A model generated the notes under the pieces. It saw nothing but the letters and a program-made list of their open reading frames with translations. It was not told where the DNA came from and did no database searches. From Paenibacillus andongensis (GTDB lineage: Bacteria > Bacillota > Bacilli > Paenibacillales > NBRC-103111): a stretch of 64,000 bases of DNA. Of this stretch, positions 50,003-58,450 are shown piece by piece (within the stretch, counting starts at the first letter, position 1; the number at the start of each line of letters is the position of its first letter). The translations under genes were made by a program, and so were the position numbers. The stretch is taken from positions 7,509,001-7,573,000 of the forward strand of contig NZ_CP104467.1 in assembly GCF_025369935.1 (NCBI RefSeq), read 5' to 3'.

Positions 50003-50509
50003 ATGTCTACGCCAACTCTCAAAAATTACGAGTACCATGTATGGGCAAATAAGCGGGTTTTCGCACGTTTAGAGGAACTGCCGGAGGAGATTTTGCACCA
50101 GGAGATGAGCAATGTATTTCCAACCATCTATGCCGGACTTGTGCATATCTACCGAGTGGATACTGTCTGGTTGTCCGGCATAAAGGGAAACAGCTATGAA
50201 CAAATCAAAGAGCTGCTCGTCACTGTTGAAGAAAAGACCAAAGGGAAAAGCTTGAAACAACTGGATGCCGCCTTCTCGGAGCTAGCTGAGGCTTACAAAG
50301 CCTTTCTGAATAGCGATGCCGATTGGCAAGCGGTGAAAGACTTTCCGCATCCAACCTATGGCGTCCTACATGCCAGCATCGAAGAGCTTATCCAGCATGT
50401 TGTTAATCACGGCACTTACCACCGCGGCAACATCACTTCGATGCTCCGTCAACTCGGACATGCAGGCGTACCTAGTGATTATGTGTTTTACTTGTATGAT
50501 GTAAATTAG
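50003..50509 (+). CDS. DinB/DUF664-type protein
   Basis: A 168-residue four-helix-bundle protein of the DinB superfamily. The three metal-binding His are in GLVHIYRVDTVWL near residue 46 and LIQHVVNHGTYHRGNITSML near residue 130. DinB proteins act as thiol- or metal-dependent transferases or are DNA-damage induced in B. subtilis. The ATG at 50003 has GAAGGAGG 9 bases upstream. It is co-transcribed with the VOC gene. The last 7 codons lie in the first unit of a 21-base tandem repeat. Confidence 0.87.
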   Translation: MSTPTLKNYEYHVWANKRVFARLEELPEEILHQEMSNVFPTIYAGLVHIYRVDTVWLSGIKGNSYEQIKELLVTVEEKTKGKSLKQLDAAFSELAEAYKAFLNSDADWQAVKDFPHPTYGVLHASIEELIQHVVNHGTYHRGNITSMLRQLGHAGVPSDYVFYLYDVN

Positions 50510-50551
50510 TACTTGTATGATGTGAATTAGAACTTGTATGATGCAAATTAA
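50489..50551. repeat. three 21-base tandem repeats across the DinB stop
   Basis: Three units of TACTTGTATGATGTAAATTA plus one base lie head to tail at 50489-50509, 50510-50530 and 50531-50551. Unit 1 encodes YLYDVN and the stop. Units 2 and 3 are non-coding copies with 2-4 changes, and the last overlaps the end of the asparaginase gene (YN and stop) on the other strand. Confidence 0.88.
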
Positions 50552-51543
50552 TTATATAGTGTGGTATCATCGGCGATCGACGTTTCCATCAGTTCCTTGA
50601 TCTCTTTGAGGTCATGGCTCTTGCCTAATGCCCACATCAATTTCGGAACAATCGCTTCTTTATTCATGTCCTTCGACGATATAATCTGTTCTCTGCCTAC
50701 TCTTCGCCCAACTTCATAAAGCGTCAGATCGCCGCCTTCTTCCAAACATTGTGTCGTAATGACAACTGCGACTCCAGCTTCTACAAGCTCAATAATTTTC
50801 GGAAGAAGGTTGCGACCTTGGGTAGGAACCCCTCCTAATCCAAAGCCTTCGATGATCACACCTCTATAGTGCTGTTTCAGATAGTCAAAAAGCTCAGGCT
50901 TCGTACCTGGATGCAGCTTTAACAAAAAAACATCGGGACATAGCGATATGTCCAGCTTTATCTCTTGATTTTGAACAGGTACAACAGACGTTGTGTACTT
51001 GATTTCATCGCCTTCAAAGTAAGCTACATACGGATGATTGATGCTTTCAAAGGCATCGTAACTGCGGGTTCTCACTTTCACGGCTCTTGTCCCGTTGATC
51101 ACCTTGCCGTCAAACACAATAAATACACCGCCGATGTTTTCACACGCAAATTGGGCAGCGTTACGCATGTTATGGATGGCATCTGTGTGATTGTTGTGGA
51201 TAGGAACCTGTGAACCCGTAATAACAACCGGCTTACTCATATTTTGCAGCATATAGGAAAGCGCGGCTGATGTATAACTCATCGTATCCGTTCCATGCGT
51301 GATGACGAATCCATCGTACTCGTCATAATTCTTATACACGGCTTCCGCGATACGAACCCAAAATTCAGGCTGCATATTCGTGCTGTCAATTTCCATCAGT
51401 ACATGACTGTCTACCTGATACAGGTGATTTTGTGCCGGCAAATAGCTGATCAGTTCATCGGCCGTCATCCCCGGGGTCAATCCATCCTCCCCAACCACAG
51501 ACGCGATCGTTCCCCCCGTAGCTAACAAAAGTATCTTTTTCAT
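50548..51543 (-). CDS. ansA: L-asparaginase, type I
   Basis: A 331-residue cytoplasmic asparaginase. Catalytic Thr motifs: LLLATGGTIASVVG near residue 5 and FVITHGTDTMSYTSAALSYM near residue 83 (Thr, Asp, Lys site with VVITGSQVP). It converts asparagine to aspartate and ammonia. The ATG at 51543 is used because GAAAGGAAC lies upstream; a longer open frame to 51618 has no ribosome binding site. It lies downstream of a glutamine-type importer and the GlnK/GlnL pair on the same strand, which suggests coordinated amino-acid nitrogen use. The stop lies in a tandem repeat. Confidence 0.92.
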   Translation of the reverse strand: MKKILLLATGGTIASVVGEDGLTPGMTADELISYLPAQNHLYQVDSHVLMEIDSTNMQPEFWVRIAEAVYKNYDEYDGFVITHGTDTMSYTSAALSYMLQNMSKPVVITGSQVPIHNNHTDAIHNMRNAAQFACENIGGVFIVFDGKVINGTRAVKVRTRSYDAFESINHPYVAYFEGDEIKYTTSVVPVQNQEIKLDISLCPDVFLLKLHPGTKPELFDYLKQHYRGVIIEGFGLGGVPTQGRNLLPKIIELVEAGVAVVITTQCLEEGGDLTLYEVGRRVGREQIISSKDMNKEAIVPKLMWALGKSHDLKEIKELMETSIADDTTLYN

Positions 51544-51669
51544 AGAAACGTTCCTTTCGCGTGGTTTCCGGTTACATAAATGAGCAATACGTAGAAAACC
51601 TCTATGAAGGCCGTTCAACGATGAGCGACCTGCTAGAGGCGAGTTTGTATAACCATATTATATATCCAT

Positions 51670-52392
51670 TTATAGGACTTTGCTAAGAAATGCTTGGGTA
51701 CGTTCGTGTTTAGGAGAATCGAATATCTCGGAAGGTGGTCCTTCTTCTACGATATACCCTCCATCCATGAAGATGACACGATCGGCCACCTCACGAGCGA
51801 AGCCCATTTCATGTGTGACGACAATCATGGTGATCCCTTCATGGGCCAAATCCTTCATAACTTGCAGCACTTCGCCTACCATCTCGGGGTCTAAGGCCGA
51901 AGTCGGTTCATCGAATAACATCACACGCGGATTCATAGCCAGTGCACGGGCAATCGCTACGCGCTGCTGTTGTCCACCAGACAACTGGTCTGGGTACGCA
52001 TCCCGCTTCCCGGCCAATCCTACTTTGTTCAGCAGCTCCATAGCTTTTTGTTCATTTTGCTTCTTATCGGTCTTTTTAATGTGCTTCGGGGCCAGCATGA
52101 TATTTTCCAATACAGTCAGATGAGGAAATAAATTAAAGAGCTGAAATACCATGCCTACATTTTGGCGTAAATGATCGATATTCGTGTTAGGTGAAGTCAC
52201 TTCGACATCGCCGATCACAACTTTACCAGACGTCACATCCTCAAGAAGATTCAGACAACGTAGGAATGTACTCTTTCCTGATCCAGAGGGTCCAATCACG
52301 CAAACCACTTCTTTCTCTTGGATCGTAGTCGAAATATCTTTCAGCACTTCGTTGGTACCGAATTTCTTTTTCAAGTTTTGTACGACGATCAT
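51670..52392 (-). CDS. polar amino-acid ABC transporter ATPase (GlnQ-like)
   Basis: A 240-residue ATPase. Walker A GPSGSGKSTFLRCLNLLE near residue 34, signature LSGGQQQRVAIARALA near residue 137, Walker B MLFDEPTSALDPEMV near residue 158 and the H-loop VTHEMGFAREVADRV. It is typical of PAAT importers for glutamine, arginine or cystine. Its start overlaps the permease stop by 4 bases (ATGA). It powers uptake with the two genes upstream. Confidence 0.92.
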   Translation of the reverse strand: MIVVQNLKKKFGTNEVLKDISTTIQEKEVVCVIGPSGSGKSTFLRCLNLLEDVTSGKVVIGDVEVTSPNTNIDHLRQNVGMVFQLFNLFPHLTVLENIMLAPKHIKKTDKKQNEQKAMELLNKVGLAGKRDAYPDQLSGGQQQRVAIARALAMNPRVMLFDEPTSALDPEMVGEVLQVMKDLAHEGITMIVVTHEMGFAREVADRVIFMDGGYIVEEGPPSEIFDSPKHERTQAFLSKVL

Positions 52393-53045
52393 TTGGAAGC
52401 ATACCTCCTCTCAAATACGCGAGCTAAGCGGGATAAAGCATAGATGATAATAAAGTAGATGACACCTACGACTCCCCATATCTCAAATGCACGATAGTTG
52501 GCAGAGATAATAATCTCCCCGCTCTGTGTCAACTCGCTAATTCCGATGACGGACAAAAGGGAAGTATCCTTAATACTTACAATGAATTGATTGACAAAAG
52601 AAGGTATCATCCGGCGAATGGCTTGTGGTAAAATGACCAATCGCATTGTTAACCATTTACTAAGTCCCAACGAGCGTGCCGCTTCCATCTGTCCCCTGTT
52701 AATAGAGTTAATGCCCCCACGGAAAATCTCTGCTATATAAGCACCAGCATTCAAACTGATAGCAATAATACCTGCAGTTTCGGCCGGTATCCGAATATCT
52801 AAGAAAGCGGGTATACCAAAATACTCAAAAAAGACCTGTACTAACAGCGGTGTTCCCCGAATGATATCAACATAAGAAGAAGCAATAGCCCGAAGAGTTT
52901 TACTAGAAGAAACATTCATTAAACCCGTAATTAAACCTATAAAAAAAGCGATCGGCAAAGAGATGATAACAATTTTAAAGGTAATTAGAGCACCTTTCAT
53001 CAACATGGGTAATGCATCTACAATAACCTGCAACGAGGAAGTCAC
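52389..53045 (-). CDS. polar amino-acid ABC transporter permease (GlnP-like)
   Basis: A 218-residue permease with five or six helices. The EAA loop is GQMEAARSLGLSKWLTMRLV near residue 128, with ILPQAIRRMIPSFVNQFIVS following. The family start is LPMLMKGALITFKIVIISLP. Only one permease gene is present, so the transporter probably uses a homodimer. It is preceded by a strong hairpin that separates it from the binding-protein gene and followed by the ATPase gene. Confidence 0.92.
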   Translation of the reverse strand: MTSSLQVIVDALPMLMKGALITFKIVIISLPIAFFIGLITGLMNVSSSKTLRAIASSYVDIIRGTPLLVQVFFEYFGIPAFLDIRIPAETAGIIAISLNAGAYIAEIFRGGINSINRGQMEAARSLGLSKWLTMRLVILPQAIRRMIPSFVNQFIVSIKDTSLLSVIGISELTQSGEIIISANYRAFEIWGVVGVIYFIIIYALSRLARVFERRYASK

Positions 53046-53085
53046 CGGATCCCAACCCTTCCTTAATTATGGAATTCATAATGAC

Positions 53086-53131
53086 GCTAACCTTCTGAAG
53101 CCCATCGAATATTGGGTGACAAAAGGTTAGC
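53086..53131 (-). promoter_or_regulatory. intercistronic hairpin between binding protein and permease genes
   Basis: GCTAACCTT pairs with AAGGTTAGC, with an inner CCCA/TGGG stem. There is no T run, so it is not a classical terminator. It probably protects the 3' end of the binding-protein mRNA, giving more of that protein than of permease and ATPase. Confidence 0.6.
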
Positions 53132-53142
53132 GCTTGTGTTAT

Positions 53143-53952
53143 CTATTTAGTGGATTTTCCCATGTAAGTGCTAATGATTTCATCATATTTGCCATTCGCT
53201 TTTACCTTTTTGATTCCATCATTAATTTTTTTCATCAATTCTTCATTTTCTTTACTGATCGCAATACCGTAGTTATCACCGTTCAAACGATCCCCAACAA
53301 TTTTCAGCTTGGAGTTAGGATCAATTGCGATCTTGTACGAGATCACTGGAAAGTCTTCTATCGTTACATCGGCGTTTTTGTTAGCGACTTCCTGATACAT
53401 AGCTGGACTATCGTCGAAATACTTAACAGTTGCGCCATATTTTTTACCATATTCATCTGCTTGCTTAGCTCCGGATGTTCCTTTTTTAATAGCAATGACT
53501 TTCCCCTTCAAATCTTCTGGGGTTTTGATCGTTGTATTATCTTCCCGAACGATAAGCGATAGTCCCGCTTGATAATACGGATCCGAAAGGCCAACAACCT
53601 GTTTACGTTCGTCCGTAATACTGATGCCGGCAATTGCGCCATCCAATTGTTTGGATGTAATAGCAGGTATAATTCCTTTAAAATTCATAGGTTTTAGTTC
53701 AACTTCAAATCCTTCTTCTTTGGCAATTGCGTTGATTAAATCAATATCTATACCAATGTACTTGCCATCTTTTTGGAACTCGAAAGGGGGATACGTCGCA
53801 TCTGTACCAAACGTGTATTTCTTAACGGCTGCTGCTGTTTGTGCAGGTTGCGTAGTTTGTGTAGTCTTATTATCTGTAGCTGCACCATTTCCACAAGCAC
53901 TAAGTGTTAAAGCGATAACTGTTCCAAGTACTACTGATAAACCTTTTTTCAT
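53143..53952 (-). CDS. polar amino-acid ABC transporter binding lipoprotein (GlnH-like)
   Basis: A 269-residue lipoprotein. The signal peptide ends in the lipobox LSAC near residue 20. The solute-binding (SBP_bac_3) fold reads YTFGTDATYPPFEFQKDGKY, GIDIDLINAIAKEEGFEVEL and AITSKQLDGAIAGISIT. The class binds glutamine, glutamate, arginine, histidine or cystine. The GlnK/GlnL pair and asparaginase next to it favour glutamine, but the ligand is not proven. A GlnL-like box lies 90 bases upstream and a hairpin follows. Confidence 0.9.
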   Translation of the reverse strand: MKKGLSVVLGTVIALTLSACGNGAATDNKTTQTTQPAQTAAAVKKYTFGTDATYPPFEFQKDGKYIGIDIDLINAIAKEEGFEVELKPMNFKGIIPAITSKQLDGAIAGISITDERKQVVGLSDPYYQAGLSLIVREDNTTIKTPEDLKGKVIAIKKGTSGAKQADEYGKKYGATVKYFDDSPAMYQEVANKNADVTIEDFPVISYKIAIDPNSKLKIVGDRLNGDNYGIAISKENEELMKKINDGIKKVKANGKYDEIISTYMGKSTK

Positions 53953-54040
53953 GTAAGAACCCCTTTTCTTCTATTAAATTTGAAATCAATGGATTGGATC
54001 ACTTTGTAATTACATGTTACCTCCTGCTCTACAGCAACAT

Positions 54041-54056
54041 ACAGAATCCTACAAAA
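54041..54056 (-). promoter_or_regulatory. GlnL-like direct-repeat box upstream of the importer
   Basis: The minus strand reads TTTTGT-AGGA-TTCTGT. This fits, with one mismatch, the TTTTGT-N4-TTTTGT direct repeat described for B. subtilis GlnL at the glutaminase-transporter promoter. It is 90-105 bases before the binding-protein start, and the GlnK/GlnL genes are the next upstream operon. Confidence 0.55.
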
Positions 54057-54175
54057 ACAATTACACGACATGAAAATAAAGTTTACATGCTCGACGAGTA
54101 ATTTAACTAGAAAAAATTGTATCCGATTACATTTCGTATCGGTATCTGTTTCATGTGATGATATATCACAGCGAA

Positions 54176-54240
54176 ATAAAAAAAAGGAATTCAAACCTCT
54201 AGTCCTTACTATCTCCAGACCCCAGAGGTTGAATTCCTTG
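54176..54240 (-). terminator. terminator of the glnK-glnL operon
   Basis: On the minus strand AAGGAATTCAACCTCT pairs with AGAGGTTTGAATTCCTT around a 22-base loop, and a run of 8 T follows. It is very strong and lies right after the glnL stop. Confidence 0.88.
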
Positions 54241-54241
54241 C

Positions 54242-55135
54242 TCAATTATTTAATTTTTCTAGGGTTTCCATATAAAATACTTGTAAAAACTTTTTGATGT
54301 TTACTTTTCCTTTATCGGGTTGCAGATCTTCGTCCATGACTTTCATCCTCATCCGAATATCCTGGAAATCAAAGTACAGCGGCGCATAATATTCGAACTT
54401 AGGATTACTATAATCGGTTAAACCAATGGAAGCCATATTATTTAAAGCAGCCATGATCGTCCGTCGAATACGTTGTTCAATTGCCTTGCTTTCCTTCTCA
54501 ATATCTTTCTGGCCTTGTTTATAGGTGTGGGCGACAGACTCATACAATTCTTTTAAAGGAGGGAAGCTCGTTGCCTCTCTATGTTCAATGGCATTCTCCA
54601 TTAAAGCTATAATGTCTTTACTGCCAATCTCACCGATGATTCCCAAATCCATTAGAATGGCCTTCACCACATCACGAACTTTTCGTTCTTTACGTGGAGA
54701 AGTTGGTCCAGCGATATCTAATTTGGCTAACGATTGCTTGATTTCCGAAACATAACGCTCATATTTCCACTGCTCATTGACTTTGTTCAAGACGTGCTCT
54801 ACTTCCACACGATTAATCGGCTTATGAATAAAGAACTCAATTCCTTTTTGATAAGCTTCTCCTACCATGTCCTTATTTTCGATTTGTGAAATCATAATAA
54901 ATTTTCCGTCATACCCACTGTTTTTTAATTGCGTGATTGTCTCAATACCGTCCTGATCAGGCATCAATAAATCAATCAACACGACATCCGGTTTCGATTT
55001 CAGGATCATTCGAGCCCCCTCCATGCCACCTTCCGCCGTCCCTGTAACCTCGCCAATGCCGCAATCATCAATAATATCTTGCAGCATACTTCTACAAACG
55101 ACATCATCATCAACGATCATAATGGAAAGTGCCAT
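54242..55135 (-). CDS. glnL: GlnL/YcbB-type response regulator
   Basis: A 297-residue regulator. Receiver residues 1-120: VDDDVVCRSML near residue 8, phospho-acceptor Asp in VVLIDLLMPDQDG near residue 53 and the Lys in FFIHKPINRVE near residue 104. The output part (about 150-297) has the YcbB-type fold: KVRDVVKAILMDLGIIGEIG and IEQRIRRTIMAALNNMASIG. In B. subtilis GlnL with GlnK responds to glutamine and turns on the glutaminase and glutamine transporter genes. GAGGG stands 8 bases before the ATG, and the start overlaps the kinase by 26 bases. Likely targets here are the ABC importer and perhaps ansA. Confidence 0.87.
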   Translation of the reverse strand: MALSIMIVDDDVVCRSMLQDIIDDCGIGEVTGTAEGGMEGARMILKSKPDVVLIDLLMPDQDGIETITQLKNSGYDGKFIMISQIENKDMVGEAYQKGIEFFIHKPINRVEVEHVLNKVNEQWKYERYVSEIKQSLAKLDIAGPTSPRKERKVRDVVKAILMDLGIIGEIGSKDIIALMENAIEHREATSFPPLKELYESVAHTYKQGQKDIEKESKAIEQRIRRTIMAALNNMASIGLTDYSNPKFEYYAPLYFDFQDIRMRMKVMDEDLQPDKGKVNIKKFLQVFYMETLEKLNN

Positions 55136-56453
55136 CGACTCTACCCTCTTTAATTAGACTTGTTAGTGGAAGACGCACAACAAACTCCGTACCGCTTGCA
55201 TTCTCTAATGATGCTACATTAATACTTCCCCCAAAGGAATGAACAATATCGCGTACATGAGAAAGACCGATTCCAGTTGCTGCTATCCCATCTTCATTGT
55301 ATTTTGTCGTGTACCCAGGTTCGAAAATAAGTTCCTTCTTATGATCAGGAATTCCTTTTCCGGAATCTGTAACAATAAAATAAACGTCGTCTTCTTTTTC
55401 AAAGACCCGAATATGTATCGTTCCATTCTTCGCTATAGCTTCTACCGCATTGGCAACTAAATTATTAATGATCGTCAACAACGGCACATAGTGCGTCGTG
55501 TTCTGATTAAATGCCAGTTCTTTTTCAATGATAATCTTCTTCTTTAGCATTTCGCTATATTCTTGATTTCCCTTTACGACAAAGTGCATGATCTCCGAAA
55601 GACTCATATGAACAACAACTTCACTATCGAATAATTTCAACAAGCCTGCCAAAATACGTTGGGAATCCTTCTTCACTTCATGGATTTGTTGGGCAATTCC
55701 TAACGTGCGCTGACTATAGGCTTTGAGATTATCTTCATTTAGTTTCCGATAAAGGTCATAGCTATCCGCGGTAATCCCCTCGATAGTATCCATTGCTTTT
55801 CTCAAATAGAAGGCTTCTCCATACAAACCAGAGTTGATGTTTAGCATCTGCTCCATCCGTTTTTCCTGCTCCGCGTGTAGAAACCGCATCTGACTAATCA
55901 CAATGCTGTTGTGCAGGCCGATTACAAAATAACTGCGTACTACTGCTATGACCATTATAAGGAACCATTCCTTAAAATAAAAGGTATTCGTACCGAGAAA
56001 TACCCCACGCAATAATAACTCCGTTTCATTAGAAACGAAGTCAATTAATGCGATATATCCACCTAACATGAGGGGGTGAAGTTCTTTCAATCTTTGTCGA
56101 AGCCTACTCATGCCAAACGCAAATACGACATAATAACAACCGGCAGCCACATTATTCTGCAAGCTCTCCAGGATCGTATAGGAATGAACGTGAGTAATCC
56201 AATCTCCAGACTGAACGATCATGCTAAGGAACCCCGTTAGGATACCCGTTTTCACATAGGGCAGATGCGGCATGAGCAATAATAAAAACAAAAAGATACT
56301 AACCCCAAGACCAATGCGAAAATAATCGTTGCTAAAGGGATTAATCTTGAATTGTGCGCCGGTGGCCGTAGCTATAGCGATTACGATCATTTGCAATCTT
56401 TCGTTTTTCACTAAATTCTTCATCTTTCGACTCGCACCTACTTGAGGGGTCAT
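55110..56453 (-). CDS. glnK: GlnK/YcbA-type sensor histidine kinase
   Basis: A 447-residue membrane kinase. Residues about 15-200 hold six hydrophobic helices. The phospho-acceptor region is QQIHEVKKDSQRILAGLLKL near residue 262 (His), typical of GlnK/CitA-like kinases. ATPase boxes: LLTIINNLVANAVEAIAKN, VTDSGKGIPDHKKELIFEPG and ATGIGLSHVRDIVHSFGG. It overlaps the regulator gene. The start codon is uncertain: the ATG at 56453 has a poor ribosome binding site and an in-frame ATG at 56423 is an alternative. The signal is probably glutamine, by family. Confidence 0.85.
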   Translation of the reverse strand: MTPQVGASRKMKNLVKNERLQMIVIAIATATGAQFKINPFSNDYFRIGLGVSIFLFLLLLMPHLPYVKTGILTGFLSMIVQSGDWITHVHSYTILESLQNNVAAGCYYVVFAFGMSRLRQRLKELHPLMLGGYIALIDFVSNETELLLRGVFLGTNTFYFKEWFLIMVIAVVRSYFVIGLHNSIVISQMRFLHAEQEKRMEQMLNINSGLYGEAFYLRKAMDTIEGITADSYDLYRKLNEDNLKAYSQRTLGIAQQIHEVKKDSQRILAGLLKLFDSEVVVHMSLSEIMHFVVKGNQEYSEMLKKKIIIEKELAFNQNTTHYVPLLTIINNLVANAVEAIAKNGTIHIRVFEKEDDVYFIVTDSGKGIPDHKKELIFEPGYTTKYNEDGIAATGIGLSHVRDIVHSFGGSINVASLENASGTEFVVRLPLTSLIKEGRVDGTFHYDR

Positions 56454-56515
56454 ATTTTATCCGCTACCCATGAACTTAATTTCTAATGCTTTATATTAAC
56501 ATACATAATTGTAAC

Positions 56516-56551
56516 AAAAAAAACACCTAATAAACACGAGGTCTATTAGGC
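56516..56551 (-). terminator. terminator of the Bce-type permease gene
   Basis: On the minus strand CCTAATA pairs with TATTAGG around an 11-base loop and runs into T8. Confidence 0.78.
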
Positions 56552-56566
56552 GATAATACAATCTTA

Positions 56567-58450
56567 TTAAATGGCTGCTTTAACTTGTTTTGTATAGAAA
56601 AAGCGAACAATGAAGAAATAGACAACTTGTATAGCGGCAAAGACACACAGTACAATGGCGGATTCTGTAAACAGATTGTATTGAAACATATGGGATAAGG
56701 CCGTAAGTGCCACGCCCCCGTGGACAAGCGCTACAACAATAGGTGCGAAGAAAAGAAGCGCTGTTTGCCTGTTAAGCACTTTTTTCAATTCGATTTCAGT
56801 CAAACCCATTTTAGCAATTGCCTTAAATTTTTGTTTGTCGTCGTCTAAATCCGTATAGAGGCGGAAATATAGAAAGCTTCCAGCCGAAACGAAAAAGACA
56901 ATTCCTATAAACAATCCAATAAACAAGACCGGTCCATAGGTTTTATTTAAGTCATACACTTCGTAATCAACAGCAGACAGATCATGGCGTCCAACTTGTC
57001 TAGTTATTATTTCTCCTGCTTGAATAATGGCCTGCTGCTGACTTCCTTTCGCCTGCCATACATGAAATCTTCTTTGTTCAATTGCATTGGGAAGCAGCTC
57101 ATAGGCATCATCTTTGACGACATAATAATCATATAATTCCGTAAAAACTCTTGAGCTGACAATGACATTAGGCTGCAGGGTCATGCCTGATTGCAGCTTT
57201 ATAGGCTGCTTCAGCTGTTTATCATCTCGGTTATTCCCGAGTCTTTCAAAATGAACAACTGCCGACTGCCCGTCTCGCAGGTTGATTTTACCCGCTCCAA
57301 TTACACTTGCAAAGCGATTATAATCAGATTGCTTGGCGATCAATGTAAGAGTCTTCTGGTCGTTAATGCGATAGTAACTGAGGGTGGCTTGAGCCTTCAC
57401 GGTCTCGATTTGCTTGCTGCCTAATTGTTCATCGATGAAAGCGATATCCTTCACTTCTTTATCCTTACTTTTGTCCTTGTCTGCCGTATAGGTTACCGTG
57501 TAAGGGTTTTGTTTTTTCATTGAACCTGTGGCTAGCGATTGAAATCCATAAAGTGACCCAATGGCGCTAAAGGCTACGGTTGAAATGATGGCCACCATGA
57601 AAAATGTCCGCGCATTATCCTTCATTCGAAACGAAAGATCAGCGAACAGCAGCATATTTGTTTTCCGCCAGAAGATAGAATCCCTGTTCTTTAGACTGCG
57701 AATTACATAAACACTTAATTGGGTAAACAACAGATAGGTACCTATGATCACCACAATAATTACTGGCACCATAACAACGAAGACAAACGTTCCTTTCGCA
57801 ATCAAAGCAAAGAAGTAACCAATCCCGAGCAATGCAACAGCTGTTATGGTTAAAAGTACAGAGGCCTTTGGCTCTCCTTTGGACTTCTTATCTCCTTTAA
57901 TCAGGTCGATTAATTTTCCGCTGCGCAGGACAAAAGAAACAACAAATGAAATGACCAGAAACAAAATGGTAAAAGAAACAAACGACATGATCATTGCCTT
58001 CAATGGAAGATAGAAATCCAACTCTGTTCCTATGATCAGAACGTTTTCAGCTGTTAGCAAGATTCCTTTTGCAAAGACTAATCCTAGGCCAATGCCTCCA
58101 ATTGTGGCGAAAAATCCGATGAGCATGTTTTCACAAAATACCATCGAACGGATTTGTCTTGTGGACGTTCCAAGCATCATCAATAATCCAAATTCTTTCT
58201 TACGAGACTGCAAAAAAGAGCTCATCGAATACAAAACGAAGAAAAACGAAAAAACGTAAATGATGCCTGAAGCCACATTAAGACCAAAAGTTGCTTTGGA
58301 ATTCACAGCTTCTCCGTTCAGAGCCGGATGAAAAGCAAAGATTGCAAATGTGAAAAATACCATCACCATGAACATGCTGCTTAGAAAATAGGCCGCATAC
58401 AGTCTCTTATTGCGTGTGACGTTATTAAACGCGAACTGACGAAAGGTCAT
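56567..58450 (-). CDS. BceB-type ABC transporter permease
   Basis: A 627-residue FtsX-type permease with ten helices. The hallmark is the large extracellular domain between helices 7 and 8 (about residues 310-515), which contacts peptide antibiotics or their lipid-bound targets. Helix 1 is YAAYFLSSMFMVMVFFTFAI and the end is HMFQYNLFTESAIVLCVFAA. Length fits BceB (646), PsdB (643) and YxdM (622). The ATG at 58450 has GGGAGG 8 bases upstream; it overlaps the ATPase stop. The permease both exports or frees peptides and acts as sensor for the kinase. The peptide class is unknown. Confidence 0.9.
   Translation of the reverse strand: MTFRQFAFNNVTRNKRLYAAYFLSSMFMVMVFFTFAIFAFHPALNGEAVNSKATFGLNVASGIIYVFSFFFVLYSMSSFLQSRKKEFGLLMMLGTSTRQIRSMVFCENMLIGFFATIGGIGLGLVFAKGILLTAENVLIIGTELDFYLPLKAMIMSFVSFTILFLVISFVVSFVLRSGKLIDLIKGDKKSKGEPKASVLLTITAVALLGIGYFFALIAKGTFVFVVMVPVIIVVIIGTYLLFTQLSVYVIRSLKNRDSIFWRKTNMLLFADLSFRMKDNARTFFMVAIISTVAFSAIGSLYGFQSLATGSMKKQNPYTVTYTADKDKSKDKEVKDIAFIDEQLGSKQIETVKAQATLSYYRINDQKTLTLIAKQSDYNRFASVIGAGKINLRDGQSAVVHFERLGNNRDDKQLKQPIKLQSGMTLQPNVIVSSRVFTELYDYYVVKDDAYELLPNAIEQRRFHVWQAKGSQQQAIIQAGEIITRQVGRHDLSAVDYEVYDLNKTYGPVLFIGLFIGIVFFVSAGSFLYFRLYTDLDDDKQKFKAIAKMGLTEIELKKVLNRQTALLFFAPIVVALVHGGVALTALSHMFQYNLFTESAIVLCVFAAIQVVYFFIVRFFYTKQVKAAI

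Noticed and set aside
50489..50551. Possible attachment site or CRISPR-like array at the DinB end
   Set aside because: The three units are directly tandem with no spacers and no integrase or mobile gene is nearby.
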